A DNA stretch of 64,000 nt from Przewalskia tangutica (lineage: Eukaryota > Streptophyta > Magnoliopsida > Solanales > Solanaceae), in the NCBI GenBank assembly GCA_029844215.1, contig CM056724.1, positions 78,387,093 to 78,451,092 on the forward strand, written 5' to 3'. A program made the translations under genes and the position numbers. Below, piece after piece: positions 24,247 through 37,084 of this stretch (positions are counted from its first letter, which is position 1; each line of letters begins with the position of its first letter). The notes beneath the pieces are model-generated. The model did not search any database and had not been told where the DNA came from. It worked only from the letters and a program-made list of their open reading frames with translations.

Positions 24247-25583
24247 AAAACTTGCCTTTGGCATATATATATAACCCAAGTTTTGCGCTACATCCCAACT
24301 GCATAACAGACTACGCACTCTGAAGTAAACAACTATGGAGGGACAGGGCCCCGCCATACCCTGAATGTACAAAACTATCTACAATACAGGAAGATCATAC
24401 CCAAAAAGTCGAGCCTCCGGAGAAGATGGAGCTCCTGACACCAAAGCAAAGATCCTAAGGATGCGGATCTAGCACTGCCGCTCTTACCATGCAGATTTAA
24501 CGCACTTCGGGCGAGGTCAGTACAACAGGTACTAAGTATGTGAAACTGTAAAGTACTTAAATGAAATCATATCATTTTAAAACCAATTTTACAAATATGC
24601 ACGAAACAACCAAGGTAACCGCACATAGTGCCACATCATAAACAAGAGCAACAATAGGTAAACTGTAACAGGTCTTTTCTAGGCTGCGAATGATCGAAGC
24701 AGGACCAATCGCCCATGGTATCATTATGCAAGCCTAACTCGAATCAGTAGTCCGCATAGGCCACTCACATAGGCCCGCATAGGGTATAACCCCGCATCGA
24801 GGGTAGCTACTCGCATCGCCCCGACTCGTAGTCCGCATGGCCACATGTATCGCATGAGGTATAACCCCGCACACTAACTCGAACTCCGTAGCTCCGCATA
24901 GTCCTGGACCCGCATGAGGTATTCTCGAATCACGGTCCTGCATCACCGAGTCTACCCCGCACGGAGGCGCTTAACCCCTGAATATGTCAAGAGGTGGGTG
25001 ATATAATACTAACATAACTTTATCGTTAAACAACATAAGCACAACAAGAATACCTCTTATACAAACGTTATGTTACTACCACACATAGCATCATATCATG
25101 TCTACTTATCAAACCATTTTATTATTCTTTCATAAATCAATATAAGTCTGTTATAAACACATAAGTAAACTGTTCCTTTATCATTCTTAAGTTGTTATAC
25201 CTAACTTCCCATAAAGCTAGTATAACTCTTAAGCTTTTTGTTTAAAACCCAATTAGTTCTCTTCTGTTAAAAATGATTCAGTATTCTTTTGAAATGCATC
25301 AAGATTCTTATCATTCAGGCTTAAGTCAAAAGACATTGCCGTAATTATTATTCAGGCTTAAGTCAAAAGACATTGCCGTAGTTATTATTCAGTTAACACA
25401 TGACGCTCACCGCTATATATATATTTTAAAATATCATGCTTTAGGAAGAATCACATACCTTCTCGGCGAAATCCACCTGCCAAGTCGAATATGTCGCGCG
25501 CAGAGAATCAACCTATAATAGTAAGACACGTCTATCAACGTTCGCACTATTCTCAGAAATGATTCTAAGCGTAGGTTCTCTAT
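24247..25583 (-). mobile_element. Left LTR of G, segment 2
   Basis: Continuation of G's left LTR between insertions C and B. It parallels 42030-43385 of G's right LTR, including a doubled CTTAAGTCAAAAGACATTGCC block (25314-25341 and 25351-25378). It ends with the target site TCTAT (25579-25583) of element B. Confidence 0.85.
25579..25583. repeat. Target site duplication of element B (left)
   Basis: TCTAT before TGTCACGACC. The same five bases follow B at 35965-35969, and the uninterrupted sequence in G's right LTR reads GTTCTCTATCCTACGG (about 43376-43391). Confidence 0.9.
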
Positions 25584-28325
25584 TGTCACGACCGACCCGG
25601 CCGCGACTAGTACCCTCTTGGTACCCCGTCGTATATGTCAGAGAATAGCAGCGGAACATAACACAACACATAACTTCAAAAAAAGGGTAAAACATAACTG
25701 GCCAGCCGATAAGGCTGCCTTCCATAAACATACTTAAACAAAGTATTTATAATACAACCGTTCTTATAGCCCAAAATATATAGTGGCCATGCACTTAAGA
25801 TAATAACCGCATGACGGGCCCGCCATACCGATGTACAAAATACCTATAGCATCGTGGAATATCCATACCAATAAATAAGCTTCCGAGGAACGGAGCTTCG
25901 ACACCGAATAGTGATCCTAAGAACGAGGATCTCAATCGCTACTTTACCGCGCAGATTTAACGCAGCCCTCGGGAAGGGGTCAAGACACAATATGTACCAA
26001 GTATGTAAAGTCGGGAAAATACGTAATATGATATCATAAGTCTAAAAGCAAGCCGAGTCATGGAAGACAATAAAATACCTTTTATCGTGCCTTACTAACA
26101 ATGAGAGTGACAAGTATATATACATATATAATCTTCGCATAAAATAGGAGGCTCATGATCAAAACAGTGGTACCTCGCCTGTAGTATCAAAAAGAAACCA
26201 TCCTACTCCCGGGACTATTTCACCCGCACGGGTCCCGTGGACCCGCATGAGGTACTCGTGATCTACTGTACTCACGGCACGGGACTATTTCACCCGCATA
26301 AGCCCATAAGGACTCGCATGAGGTATTCCTCGATCATGGGTAGCAAATCCACGGAATGCGTGGTATAACGATCTTGGGGACTTTCCTCGATATACTCTAC
26401 CTCAAACAGATGGTATAACGATCTTGGGTCAGACTCGATATACTCTTACACCGGAGCAGATGGTATAACGATCTGGGGCTTGCCTCGATATACTCTTATA
26501 CCGTGCACTGGTATAACGATCTTGGATCCGCCTCGATATACTCTACACCGGCGTATGGTATGACGATCTGGGCCGCCTCGCATATACTCTTACATCGAAG
26601 GAGGTGGTATGACGATCTTGGGGCTTGCCTCGCATACTCTTACCCTATCACAAATCTGTCATCATATCATAATAATAATAAGTTAAGAAAACTTATAACT
26701 TCTTTTTAGTCTTGTTCACATACTCTCTCATTTTAGTTTACTTAAGGCACTTAACCATATCTTTAATAAAGAACACCGAATTTAACCCAAGTACTACATA
26801 CTTCAACTCTTTCAAAAGTGACTCTTCTTTATACATAAAAGCCTTTGGGCAATTGATGCCTTTAAATCAAGTTGCCTCTTCATATAATTATCTTACTTAG
26901 AGTAAATCCTTCTCATTAACCTTTTATGAAGCTAATAGACCAACTTCCCATAAAGTTGTTATATTAACTCTATACTTTAGTAAAAATCATACTTTTCCCT
27001 TAACCAAGTGGACTCATACGTTCTAAAACGAAAAGTCATTTTATACTCAAAACAAGTAAGAACACCAAATTCAGACGCTCACCGCACTACATAGTTTCAT
27101 CTATTCATGCTCAAGAGATAGGAAAGCTTCACATACCTCTTTGGTCAATCCACTTGCCAAGTCCAAACTACCGCAAGTAATATTTCAACCTATAATAGTC
27201 ATGATACGTTTATTAACCTCTAATCTTAATGTAGAACAATCCAAGTTCAAAGTCACTAAATTCTAAGAAAATTCGCAGATTTCCTTTGTTTCTACTCACT
27301 TTGCCACCTTTCTCAAGGCCGAAATTATCATCAAAACACCACATTTTAGGCTCAATCAATCCAACACTTCAAAGGGATTTCACACCCAAAATTTCGCCAT
27401 AAGTTTACAACAAATCACTTAACAATTCTAAGGTGGTTCTTAGGCTACAACATGCTCATAATTTCTTCTTAACCCATTCTTCATATCCAAACCACATTTA
27501 CTTGCATGCAAAGACTCTAAGTGCATTATTTTACTACCACGAGATCTTGCTTTCTAAGCATGCCACTAGAACTAAGTTTAAAGGAAGAAATGTTACCTTA
27601 AAGTTTTAGCCAAACTTATTCCAAATATTGCTAGCTTCCTGCCAAGAACACCACCACAACAATGCCAACAAGCTAGCCACAAGCTTCCTTTTCTTGCTCT
27701 TATCTTTCAGATTTTTCTAAGGGTTTTTAGAGAGAAGGGGGAGCAATTTGAGAGAGAGAGAGAGAAGATGAAAGATAGACAATGACCAAGTCTTGGTCAA
27801 TATATTGCATGCAACAGAAAATCAGATGGGGGGGGACACTTGTCACCCTCCCATGGTCTCTTTTAAAACAAAAATCAGATTTTCTAAGTTTTTCCGCCAA
27901 ATTTCGCCGCCATGGCGCGCGGCAAGGGCGCTGAAACCTCCGCAGCTCTTCGAACTTTCGCGCGCGCTGCCTCCAGCGCGCGCTGCAACTTCGCGACCTC
28001 TCGATTTCTTAGGCGCCGCGTTCGCATACGCGCCGCGCCTCGCCGCTTTGCTCGAACGCATTTCGCCCGATCGCTACGAACTTGTAACTCTCATAACTTT
28101 CTACTCCGATGCCCTATCGACGAACGGTTGGTTGCGTTGGAATCAAGACTCAACGAACTATGTCCTAGGCCTTTAAAATACTTAGGAACTCTCAACGAAT
28201 CGGGTCATAACCCGCCTCAAAGTTGACTAAAACCGTCCGAACGACCACAACCTCGCCCTTCTGAAATTTTAAGTCTTACATACTTTGCACGCTTCCATAC
28301 GTAGGTCAGAACTACGGGTATAACA
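25584..28325 (-). mobile_element. Left (3') LTR of element B
   Basis: From TGTCACGACCGACC to ACTACGGGTATAACA. It contains a roughly 50-bp minisatellite (26361-26650), a GA dinucleotide run (about 27749-27768, CT-rich in the transcript sense), the inverted repeat TGACCAAGTCTTGGTCA (about 27783-27799) and a U3 palindrome variant (about 27834-27850). 27900-28060 is GC-rich and gives chance open frames on both strands. No TATAAATA of the family I/II kind; CAATATATTG at about 27799 may serve. Confidence 0.88.
26361..26650. repeat. ~50-bp minisatellite, six units, left LTR of B
   Basis: Units start near 26361, 26411, 26461, 26510, 26556 and 26604 with TGGTATAACGATCTTGGGG (later units TGGTATGACG) and contain CCTCGATATACTCTTAC. 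Diverged units suggest an old array. Confidence 0.88.
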
Positions 28326-28357
28326 TTCTCCCCTTAGAAACATTCGTCCCGAATGTT
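28326..28357 (-). promoter_or_regulatory. Polypurine tract and hairpin, element B
   Basis: TTCTCCCCTT (28326-28335) is the PPT complement; AACATTCGTCCCGAATGTT is at 28339-28357. The hairpin is the same as in families I and II although the LTR differs. Confidence 0.8.
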
Positions 28358-28479
28358 CCTTCTAGGCTTTCTCAAATCACGACATCGACATAGACCCTCT
28401 TAACTATTCATTCGTAATAAAGAAGCTCCACGAGCCACAACATACAGAAGCGTAAATGCTAAATCAAAACTAACAAGGT

Positions 28480-30060
28480 GAAAGTAGGTTACCCGGAGGT
28501 ATAGGGAATAAGTGAGGATACTTCTTCATCATGTCATCCTCTGCTTCCCACGCCATTTCCTCCTGCTTGCTCCGCCATAGGACCTTGACGGAAGCCACGT
28601 CTTCGTCCAAGTCGCCTAACCCGACGATCGAGTATCGCTATGGGACTCTCTTCATACGATAACTCCTCTCACCGACATCCCGAACCGGTGCACTCTAGAT
28701 GGATCTCCAATACATTTCCGCAACATGGACACATGAAAATCGATGCACCGCCCAAATCGGACGGAAGATCTAACTCATAGGCAACCTTGCCTACCCTACG
28801 ACAACTGATACGCCCAATGTACCTTGGGCTAAGCTTCCTTTCTTTCCAAATCTCATCACGCCTTCACGGGCGATACCTTTAGGAAAACCCAATCATCTAT
28901 CTCAAATTCCAAGTGTCGACGCCGATGATCCGTGATACGACTTTTGCCGACTCGAGCCGCCAACAACCGCCTCCCGATAAGCTTCACCTTATCCATCGTC
29001 TGTGGACTAAGTCCGCCCGACTAATCGAACTTCTCCCACTCGAACCAGCCTATCGGTGACTGCACTTCTCCCGTATAAGGCCTCATGGCGCCATCCGAAT
29101 ACCGGAATGATAGCTATTGTTATAAGCAAACTCCACGAGGTAAATGATCCTCCCAGCTACCTCGAATCAATAACACAAGCCCGCAGATATCCTCGAGTGT
29201 CCGATAGTGCGCTCGCCCGTCCGTCCGTCCGAGGGTGAAACGCCGCATCGAGACTCACACGTGTCCCTAATCCTTCTCGAAAGGACTCTGAAGTTAGCCG
29301 AGAACCGCTCTCTATCTCGATATAATCGACACCGACTCAGGCCTCACAATCTCTAATATATAATCGCATAGTCCTCACCAAAACGCTGCTCGATCGGAAG
29401 AAAATGGGCCGATTTCGCCACCGTCGACAATCGCCCAAATGGAATCATGCTTCCTCCGAGTGGTAGGTAGCCCCGTAATAAAATCCATATTTATCACCTC
29501 CCACTTCCAAGTCGGAATATCAATGGCTCGCAATAGCCCTCCGGCTTCGTGCTCAATCTTAACTCGCCGATAATTCGCACCGTGCTACACGAACTCCGCA
29601 ACGCCCTCTTTAGGCCATCCCACCAATACACGATCCGAGGTCATGGTACATCTTAGTCGACCGATGAATAGAATAACGAGCACCGTGCCTCCCTCAATCT
29701 GGCGACGGTCCGCCACATCGGAACACACAACCGCTCGAATCTTAGCACCCCATCAGCGCTACTCAAATAGACTCTTCTCCTTCGGAGAGCCGCATCTCGA
29801 TCGCATCAAAATCGGATCCTCATATCGCCGCCTCCTTACCTCCTCGATGATAGAAGACTCGCAACCTCTCGAACCCGAATTTCACTATCGAATCAACCAA
29901 ACGAACCCCAAGGCTCGCTAATCGATGTAACTCTGACCATATCCTCTTCTCTGGTGAACATCGCATGCACTACCCATCGACCGCGACTAAGGGCATCCGC
30001 CACCACATTGGCCTTCCCCGGTGGTATAGAATATCAACATCGTAATCCTTAAGTAGTTCC
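28480..30060 (-). pseudogene. pol: Integrase and chromodomain of element B
   Basis: Minus-strand region homologous to 37090-38700 of element G. The chromodomain part is about 28500-28620 and the integrase C-terminus about 28650-28950. The core has the EALYG-like motif near 29070. No frame longer than about 100 codons is open. Assignment rests on alignment of blocks by eye with G and E. Confidence 0.65.
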
Positions 30061-30470
30061 AACCACCGCCTCGCCGCAAGTTCAGCTCCTCGCCGAAGAT
30101 ATACCGAGACTTCGTGGTCCGTAAATGTCCATGAACTCCATATAAATAATGTCTCAGATCTTTAAGGCATGAATCATCACTGCCACTCCAAGTCATGTGT
30201 GGGATAGTTCTTCTCATGTTTCCTGCCGCCGGGATGCATAAGTTATAACCTTGCCGCGGCCGCATCAAGACGCACTCAAGCCCGACACCGACGCTGGCCA
30301 CAATAAACCACATATCCATCTAAGCCCTCTGGAAGAGTAAGAATCGGTTGTCAACTTCTCCTTTAGCAATCAAAACTTTCTCACAAGTATCCGTCCACGG
30401 AACATAGCCGCTTTCGAGTCGCCTTAGTCAAAGGTTGAAATAGAAGCAAACTTCTCCACAAACCTCCGAT
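29987..30470 (-). pseudogene. pol: RNase H of element B
   Basis: The frame at 29987-30319 has pieces of RNase H (LECVLM, HYLYGVHG, TTKSRYIF) with changed or frameshifted catalytic motifs. The order relative to RT and integrase is as in G. Confidence 0.65.
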
Positions 30471-31240
30471 AATAACTCGCAAGGCCCAAAGCTACGCACT
30501 GCTGTAGCTGGTCTAGGCCAAGTCTTGATCGCTTCAATCTTTGTCAGACAACTCAATACCATCGGCCCCGATAACATGCCCTAAGAAAGCCACCGACGCC
30601 ACCGTAACTCGCACTTCGAACTTGGCATACAATCGCCGGCCTCGAGGACTCCCAATACCGCCTCAAATGATCAGATGCTCCCGCTCGTGCGCGAATACAC
30701 CAAGATATCATCAATAAACACTATAACGAACATATCCAAGAATGGCTCAACACCCTATTCATCAAATCCATGAATATCACTGGGCGTTGTCAACCCGAAA
30801 GACATCACCGAACTCATAGTGCCCATACCGGTCCCGAATGCGATCTTTGGGATATCTACCTCTAACTCGCACTGATGATAACTGCATCAGAGGTCTATCT
30901 TGGAAAAACACTTTGCACCCGCAATCGGTCAAATAAATCACAATCCCGGGAGGATATCTATTCTTGATAGTTACCTTGTTCACCGCTCAGAATCAATACA
31001 CATACGCAGGCCCCATCCTTCTTCTTTACAAATAACATGGTGCTCCAAGGAGAAACACTTGGCCTAATAAAGCCTTTCTCCAAAGAAATCTTTCACCGGT
31101 CCTTCAACTCCTTCACTTCAAAGTGCCATCCTGTATGGCGGAATAGATATCGGCGAGTATCCGCGCCAAATCAATGCAAAACTCAATCTCCTTTCGGAGG
31201 GATACCCTAAGCTCATCCGGGAATACGCCCGAAACTCTCT
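30471..31240 (-). pseudogene. pol: Reverse transcriptase of element B
   Basis: VFIDDI, the RT catalytic box, is encoded at about 30705-30719. The frame at 30777-30983 has ELNKVTIKN-type start residues (MNKVTIKNRYP) followed by a frameshifted palm. The N-terminal part lies around 31000-31200 on the minus strand. Confidence 0.75.
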
Positions 31241-31690
31241 AACGGCCGAATCGATCAAGGTCCGTACCTCGACCTCGTGTCGAATACCCAACCATATGGT
31301 AGATATACCCTTTCCGCACCATCTTCCTAGCCTTGAGGTAAGAAATAAACTTACCCTGGCGACGCAAAGATTCCCTTCCACTCGAGCTCGGCCACGGAAA
31401 CCGAACCGAACTAATCTCTCCTACCCACGTTGGCATAGCAAGATGCTAGCCAATCCATACCCATAATCACATCAAAGTCCGTCATATCCAACTCTATCAA
31501 GTCGGCCAGAGTCCGACGGCTATCTATAGTCACAGACAAGCCTTATACACTCGCCGCCTACCATCGAATCACTCATCGCGTAGCCACCTCAAAAGGTCTT
31601 ATGGACTCGGCTCATCCCTATTCCCATCGCAATATGAGGAGATATGTAGGACAAGGTAGAACTCGGATCTATCAAAGCATATACATCACA
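31241..31690 (-). pseudogene. pol: Aspartic protease of element B
   Basis: Minus strand. The active-site region reads YALIDPSST, encoded around 31655-31685. The later DFDVIMGMDWLA region is at about 31440-31500. Protease cuts the Gag-Pol polyprotein. The active-site third residue differs from the usual DSG/DTG, as also seen in G (DPG). Confidence 0.7.
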
Positions 31691-33006
31691 AAGAAGAAAC
31701 CAATAATGTACTGCGGACATCCGCGACGCCTCGGTCCCGCTGACCGACATAGCATAGATGCGGTTCGAGGACCGCTAGAATCGAACCCCTACCACGACCT
31801 CTCGCCGCGCCGCTGGCCCATAAGTACTCGCTCCGGCGTCTAACCATCGAAGATGAAGATCCAAAGAATGCACTTCGCCGGCTGAACTGCACGTTCCCGC
31901 CGCCTAGGCGACGACAATCTCTTCTTCGATGGCCCCGCTGGCCACAAGAGTAACATGATCTCGAACCCATACGCACTCGCCGGATGAGACCTACCGCATC
32001 GAACGCACCGAGAGGTAGGTGGTCTCGACAGCCGGTCTCGCCTCGAAACTCGACGCCCGAGCCCGACTGCTTCTCGACACCTCGCGACGACCTCCCGCGA
32101 AAATCGTGAAGGAGCACTCGAGCTGGCCGGAAGGTGGACCTAGTTCGCCGCCGAGGCCGCCGCCAAAATCGCTCGAGAACCCGATGTCTCCGCCTCTCTG
32201 GCCGCCCAAATCTAGCCGATCCGCCTCTCGCCCTCGATCCTCGTGCAGATGCTCGCATCCCGCAATATCCATCCTCGGCTGAAGTGCCACTCCTAAGGCA
32301 AGAATCATGTGACGGTCAGCCCCATCACGTATCTATGAACCCCGCTCGCCATATCGCCTACAATGGTGTGTGCATATCCGCCAAGGAGTCAAACTCGGTG
32401 TCAGACTCGATAGTCCTCCGCCCCGCCTCAAGGTCAAGAACCTATCTACGCGGGCTCTCCTCACCTCGTGAGGCAAGAAGTGGTCTAGAACGCCTCGTGA
32501 ACTCCTCCAATCACCGGAAGAGCATCATCACCCTCGACAATACCCATGACTCAAACCGGTTCAACGCAATATCGCAGAACCTGTAAGAAGCGATAATGCA
32601 CTCAGGCCGATGCCCTAAGAACTGCATGGTCCGTCAGAATCGCCGACAAACTCCCGCGATCCTCATCAAATCTCGAACCATAGAACTCGTGGGTGACAAC
32701 CAGAAATCCCGAATCAGAATCGCCGGCTTGGGTTGCCGCCGCTTCGCTGCGCCGCCGCCACTATGCCGGTCAAGAATCAACTGTTTCGTAATCTCTATAC
32801 TCAGTTCGATCGTGGAGCCGAGGCTCCGGCATGATCTCGATGGCCGCGCCCGCCGCCGAACTCGGCTGAGTGGCGACGACGTGGAACTCGCCGCCTAAAC
32901 ATCATCTTCGTAAGGATTGGGCACGTGCCTCGTGATTCTCCGCGTCCCACTAGCAAAGACTCTCACCGCTTTGCCCTTCGGGCCGCGGTTGCCTTGCGCG
33001 AGGCAT
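31691..33006 (-). pseudogene. gag: gag of element B with intact zinc knuckle
   Basis: Minus strand; likely start codon at 33006 (ATGCCTCGCGCA context). A CCHC zinc knuckle, CYSCGQRGHRRRDC, is encoded at about 31914-31955 with all four ligands kept and an Arg-rich tail. The N-terminal and capsid parts (32300-33000) are frameshifted. The knuckle binds the element's RNA. Confidence 0.78.
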
Positions 33007-33191
33007 AAGCGATACATAAAGGAAAACATCGGGGAGATTCAACCTATAACTCACTCTATTGCACGATCTAGAGTGAAAGAATGGAAACCAATCCTAAATA
33101 TCTCGCAGCCTCACGATTATAGATGTGGTGCACGACACACCGATAATCAAGACTTACTAGACACTGGCTGGACACTTTCCGAGGACTAATC

Positions 33192-33202
33192 GCTCGATAC
33201 CA
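33192..33202 (-). promoter_or_regulatory. Primer-binding site, element B
   Basis: TGGTATCGAGC on the minus strand, next to the 5' LTR, differing from TGGTATCAGAGC at the CAG. Confidence 0.75.
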
Positions 33203-33207
33203 CTTTT

Positions 33208-35964
33208 TGTCACGACCGACCCCGGCCGCGACTAGTACCCTACTGGGTACCGCCGTATATGTCGAGAATAGCAAATGAACATAACACAACACATAACTTC
33301 AAAAAAGGGTAAAACATAATCGCCACCGATAAGTGTCGCTTTCCATAAACATACTTAAACAAAGTATTTATAATACAACCGGTTCTTATAGCCCAAAATA
33401 TATGTGGCTGCACTTAAGGATAACAATCGTATGGACAGTGGCCCCGCCATACCTCGGATGTACAAAATACCTATAGCATCGGGAATATCCATACCAATAA
33501 ATAAGCTTCCGAGGAATGGAGCTTCGACACCGAATAGTGATCCTAAGAACGAGGATCCTCAATCGCTACCCTTACCGCAGATTTAACGCACTTCGGGAAG
33601 GGGGTCGAGACACAATATGTACCAAGTATGTAAAGTCGGGAAAATCTCAGAATATGATATCATAAGTCTAAAAGCAAGCCGAGTCATGGAAGACAATAAA
33701 ATACCTTTTATCGTGCCTTACTAACAATGAGAGTGACAAGTATATATACATATATAATCTTTGCATAAAATAGAGGCTCATGATCAAAACAGGTACTCGC
33801 CCGTAGTATCAAAAAGAAACCATCCTACTCGGGACTATTTCACCCGCACGGGTCCCGTGGACCCGCATGAGGTACTCGTGATCGGCCGCACTGCCGGCAC
33901 GGGACTATTTCACCCGCATAAGCCCATAAGGACTCGCATGAGGTATTCCTCGCATCATGGGTAGCAAATCCACTAAGGTGGTATAACGATCTTGGGGACT
34001 TTCCCCTCAGATATACTCTTACCCTGAAACAGATGGTATAACGATCTTGGGGCTGTACCTCAGATATACTCTTACACTGGAGCAGATGGTATAACGATCT
34101 TGGGGCTTGCCTCGATATACTCTTATCTCGTGCAAGTGGTATAACGATCTTGATCCGCCTCGATATACTCTTACATCGGCGATGGTATGGCGATCTTGGG
34201 CCGCCTCGCACATACTCTTACACTGAAGGAGGTGGTATGACGATCTTGGGGCTTGCCCCTCAGATATACTCTTACCCTATCACAAACTGTCATCATATCA
34301 TAATAATAATAAGTTAAGAAAACTTATAACTTCTTTTTAGTCTTGTTCACATACTCTCTCATTTTAGTTTACTTAAGGCACTTAACCATATCTTTAATAA
34401 AAGAACACCGGGAATTTAACCCAAGTACTACATACTTCAACTCTTTCAAAAGTGACTCTTCTTTATACATAAAAGCCTTTGGGCAATTGATGCCTTTAAA
34501 TCAAGTTGCCTCTTCATATAATTATCTTACTTAGAGTAAATCCTTCTCATTAACCTTTATGAAGCTAATAGACCAACTTCCCATAAAGTTGTTATATTAA
34601 CTCTATACTTTAGTAAAAATCATACTTTTCCTTAACCAAGGGACTCATACGCTCTAAAACGAAAAGTCATTTTATACTCAAAACAAGTAAGAACACCAAA
34701 TCTCAGACGCTCACCGTACTACATAGTTTCATCTATTCATGCTCAAGAGATAGGAAAGCTTCACATACCTCTTTGGTCAATCCACTTGCCAAGTCCAAAC
34801 TACTGCAAGTAATATTTCAACCTATAATAGTCATGATACGTTTATTAACCTCTAATCTTAATGTAGAACAATCCAAGTTCAAAGTCACTAAATTCTAAGA
34901 AAATTCGGGCAGCATTTCCTTTGTTTCTACTCACTTTGCCACCTTTCTCAAGGCCGAAATTATCATCAAAACACCACATTTTAGGCTCAATCAATCCAAC
35001 ACTTCAAAGGGGATTTCACACCCAAAATTTCTGCCTCATAAGTTTACAACAAATCACTTAACAATTCTAAGGTGGTTCTTAGGCTACAACATGCTCATAA
35101 TTTCTTCTTAACCCATTCTTCATATCCAAACCACATTTACTTGCATGCAAAGACTCTAAGTGCATTATTTTACTACCACGAGATCTTGCTTTCTAAGCAT
35201 GCCACTAGAACTAAGTTTAAAGGAAGAAATGTTACCTTAAAGTTTTAGCCAAACTTATTCCAAATATTGCTAGCTTCCTGCCAAGAACACCACCACAACA
35301 ATGCCAACAAGCTAGCCACAAGCTTCCTTTTCTTGCTCTTATCTTTCGATTTTTCTAAGGGTTTTTAGAGAGAAGGGAGCAATTGAGAGAGAGAGAGAGA
35401 AGATGAAAGATAGACAATGACCAAGTCTTGGTTAATATATTGCATGCAACAGAAATCAGATGGGGACACTTGTCACCCTCCCATGGTCTCTTTTAAAACA
35501 AAATCAGATTTTCTAAGTTTTTCCGCCCAAATTCCCGCCTCGCTTCGCACACGGGCCATGGCACAAACCTCCGCAGCTCTCAACTTTCGCGCCGCGCTCG
35601 CTGCTCAGCTGGGCGCTGCAACTTCGCGACCTTCGATTTTTAGGCGCCGCTGCCTCGCATACGGCGCCGCTGCCTCGCCGCTTTGCTCGAACGCATTTCG
35701 CCCGATCGCTGAACTTGTAACTCTCATAACTTTCTACTCCGATGCCCTATCGACGAACGGTTGGTTGCGTTGGAATCAAGACTCAACGAACTATGTCCTA
35801 GGCCTTTAAAATACTTAGGAACTCTCAACGAATCGGGTCATAACCCGCCTCAAAGTTGACTAAAAACCGTCCGGAACGACCCGTCAACCTGTCCTTCGGA
35901 AATTTTAAGTCTTACATACTTTCGTACGTTTCCATACGTAGGGTCAGAACTACGGGGTATAACA
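33208..35964 (-). mobile_element. Right (5') LTR of element B
   Basis: From TGTCACGACCGACCCC to ACTACGGGGTATAACA. It is closely similar to the left LTR throughout, with small indels clustered in GC-rich parts (compare 35560-35700 with 27920-28080). It carries the minisatellite at 33978-34278 and a GA run near 35385-35401. Confidence 0.88.
33978..34278. repeat. ~51-bp minisatellite, six units, right LTR of B
   Basis: Units start near 33978, 34034, 34087, 34137, 34183 and 34233. Same order of variants as in the left LTR, so the array was copied with the element rather than expanded after insertion. Confidence 0.88.
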
Positions 35965-35969
35965 TCTAT
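35965..35969. repeat. Target site duplication of element B (right)
   Basis: TCTAT following the GTATAACA terminus. Confidence 0.9.
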
Positions 35970-36938
35970 CCTACGGAAAATTGGGCAGCACTTCCCTACC
36001 CGCCAAGCTACTCAAGTCTACTGTGAAAACAGTCCTATGTAAGTATAGTTCAATTATTCTTCTTTTAAACCCTTCTACTGTGATAACATTTCAATTCTAT
36101 TCTTTAATAACCTTCTAAGTATTTTATACTTATTTCTATACTTCTACAGTATGTATTCTCTAATTACAAAAAGAAGGATAAGATTATTTACCTCGGTAAG
36201 CCCAATAATATCCTAGATATAAGTCGATCCGGAGCAAGGCTTAGCTCCTAATTTGTATGCTCCAATAGCTCCAAGGAACCCTTAGAAGTTCTTCACAACT
36301 TCTACTAAGTACTAAGGGATTTGGGCTAGGGTATTTTGGGCATTATAACAATACTAGAAGGCAACTTTTCTACCAAGGAGGGGGTAGGTTTGGCTAGGCT
36401 AGGGGTTGCCTCGCCAAGCTTCACCAAAGGGGGAGGTGTGTTGGACGAAAATGCTCAAGAGGAGAGAGGATTTTCAAGACTTGGAGAAAGATTTGTGGAT
36501 GAAGAACTCTTCATCTTAAGGGGGGTATTTATAGGTCAAGAAGTGGCCAACCAATGGCTAAGATTAAGCCATGTGCTAGGCAAGTGTAAGGTCAAGATTA
36601 GGGCAAGTGTACCTTATCCAACTTGCACACAAAATATCCTACCAACTCCATGACAAAATAGCCATTCCATTCGCCCTATTAGTCCCACATCCATCAATGA
36701 GAGGGTGACAAGTGTCGCCCTCTCGTTGGTCCAAAATGTTTCGTCTCTCGGAAAAATCCGCAAAAATTAGAAATGACATAGCCGGAATTTACCCTACGCG
36801 AGTCTTGTAAAACGTTTCGTCGGAAAACGATTCTTTGTGTGAGTTGTGCCCAAAAAAAACGTCCTAGGCCTAAACTTTAAGGCTAAACTTTCGTACGTAC
36901 GCCCTCACGTACATACTCTGGAAATACGGGGTATAACA
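35970..36938 (-). mobile_element. Left LTR of G, segment 3 (U3 part)
   Basis: Resumes at CCTACGGAAAATTGGG and runs to GGGGTATAACA. It parallels 43387-44371 of the right LTR, with TATA at 36526-36533 and a palindrome at 36703-36720 (one mismatch). A PPT follows. Confidence 0.87.
36526..36533 (-). promoter_or_regulatory. TATA box of left LTR of G
   Basis: TATTTATA on the plus strand beside a G run; about 405 bp from the LTR start in element sense. Confidence 0.55.
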
Positions 36939-36970
36939 TTCTCCCTCTAGAAACATTCGTCCCGAATGTT
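36939..36970 (-). promoter_or_regulatory. Polypurine tract and hairpin, element G
   Basis: TTCTCCCTC (36939-36947) is a shortened PPT complement; the hairpin AACATTCGTCCCGAATGTT is at 36952-36970. Confidence 0.8.
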
Positions 36971-37084
36971 CCTTCCCAAACGATTAACGATAAGGTTCCT
37001 CATAACTTAAACGGTTTGCAAATGCCACACACGGCCACAAAACAACACTTAGGCATAAATGATAATGAAGATTTACAAGTAGGA

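Larger units (their letters stand above)
25584..35964 (-). mobile_element. Element B: full-length family III retrotransposon
   Basis: Minus-strand element of 10381 bp flanked by TCTAT. Left (3') LTR 25584-28325 (2742 bp), internal 28326-33207 (4882 bp), right (5') LTR 33208-35964 (2757 bp). It has a PPT, PBS and a gag-PR-RT-RH-INT-chromodomain order like family I, but its LTR body is quite different. The coding region is heavily frameshifted. It lies inside G's left LTR and is therefore younger than G. Confidence 0.9.

Noticed and set aside
27793..28226. Open frames of 104-127 codons (and 35417-35809 in the other LTR)
   Set aside because: They lie in the GC-rich U3 part of B's LTRs and occur on both strands. 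The sequence differs by indels between the two LTRs, so the frames are chance readings.
31686..32258. 190-codon frame considered as a separate Arg-rich gene
   Set aside because: It contains the gag zinc knuckle and aligns with the gag-protease part of G, so it is a piece of B's gag rather than an independent gene.
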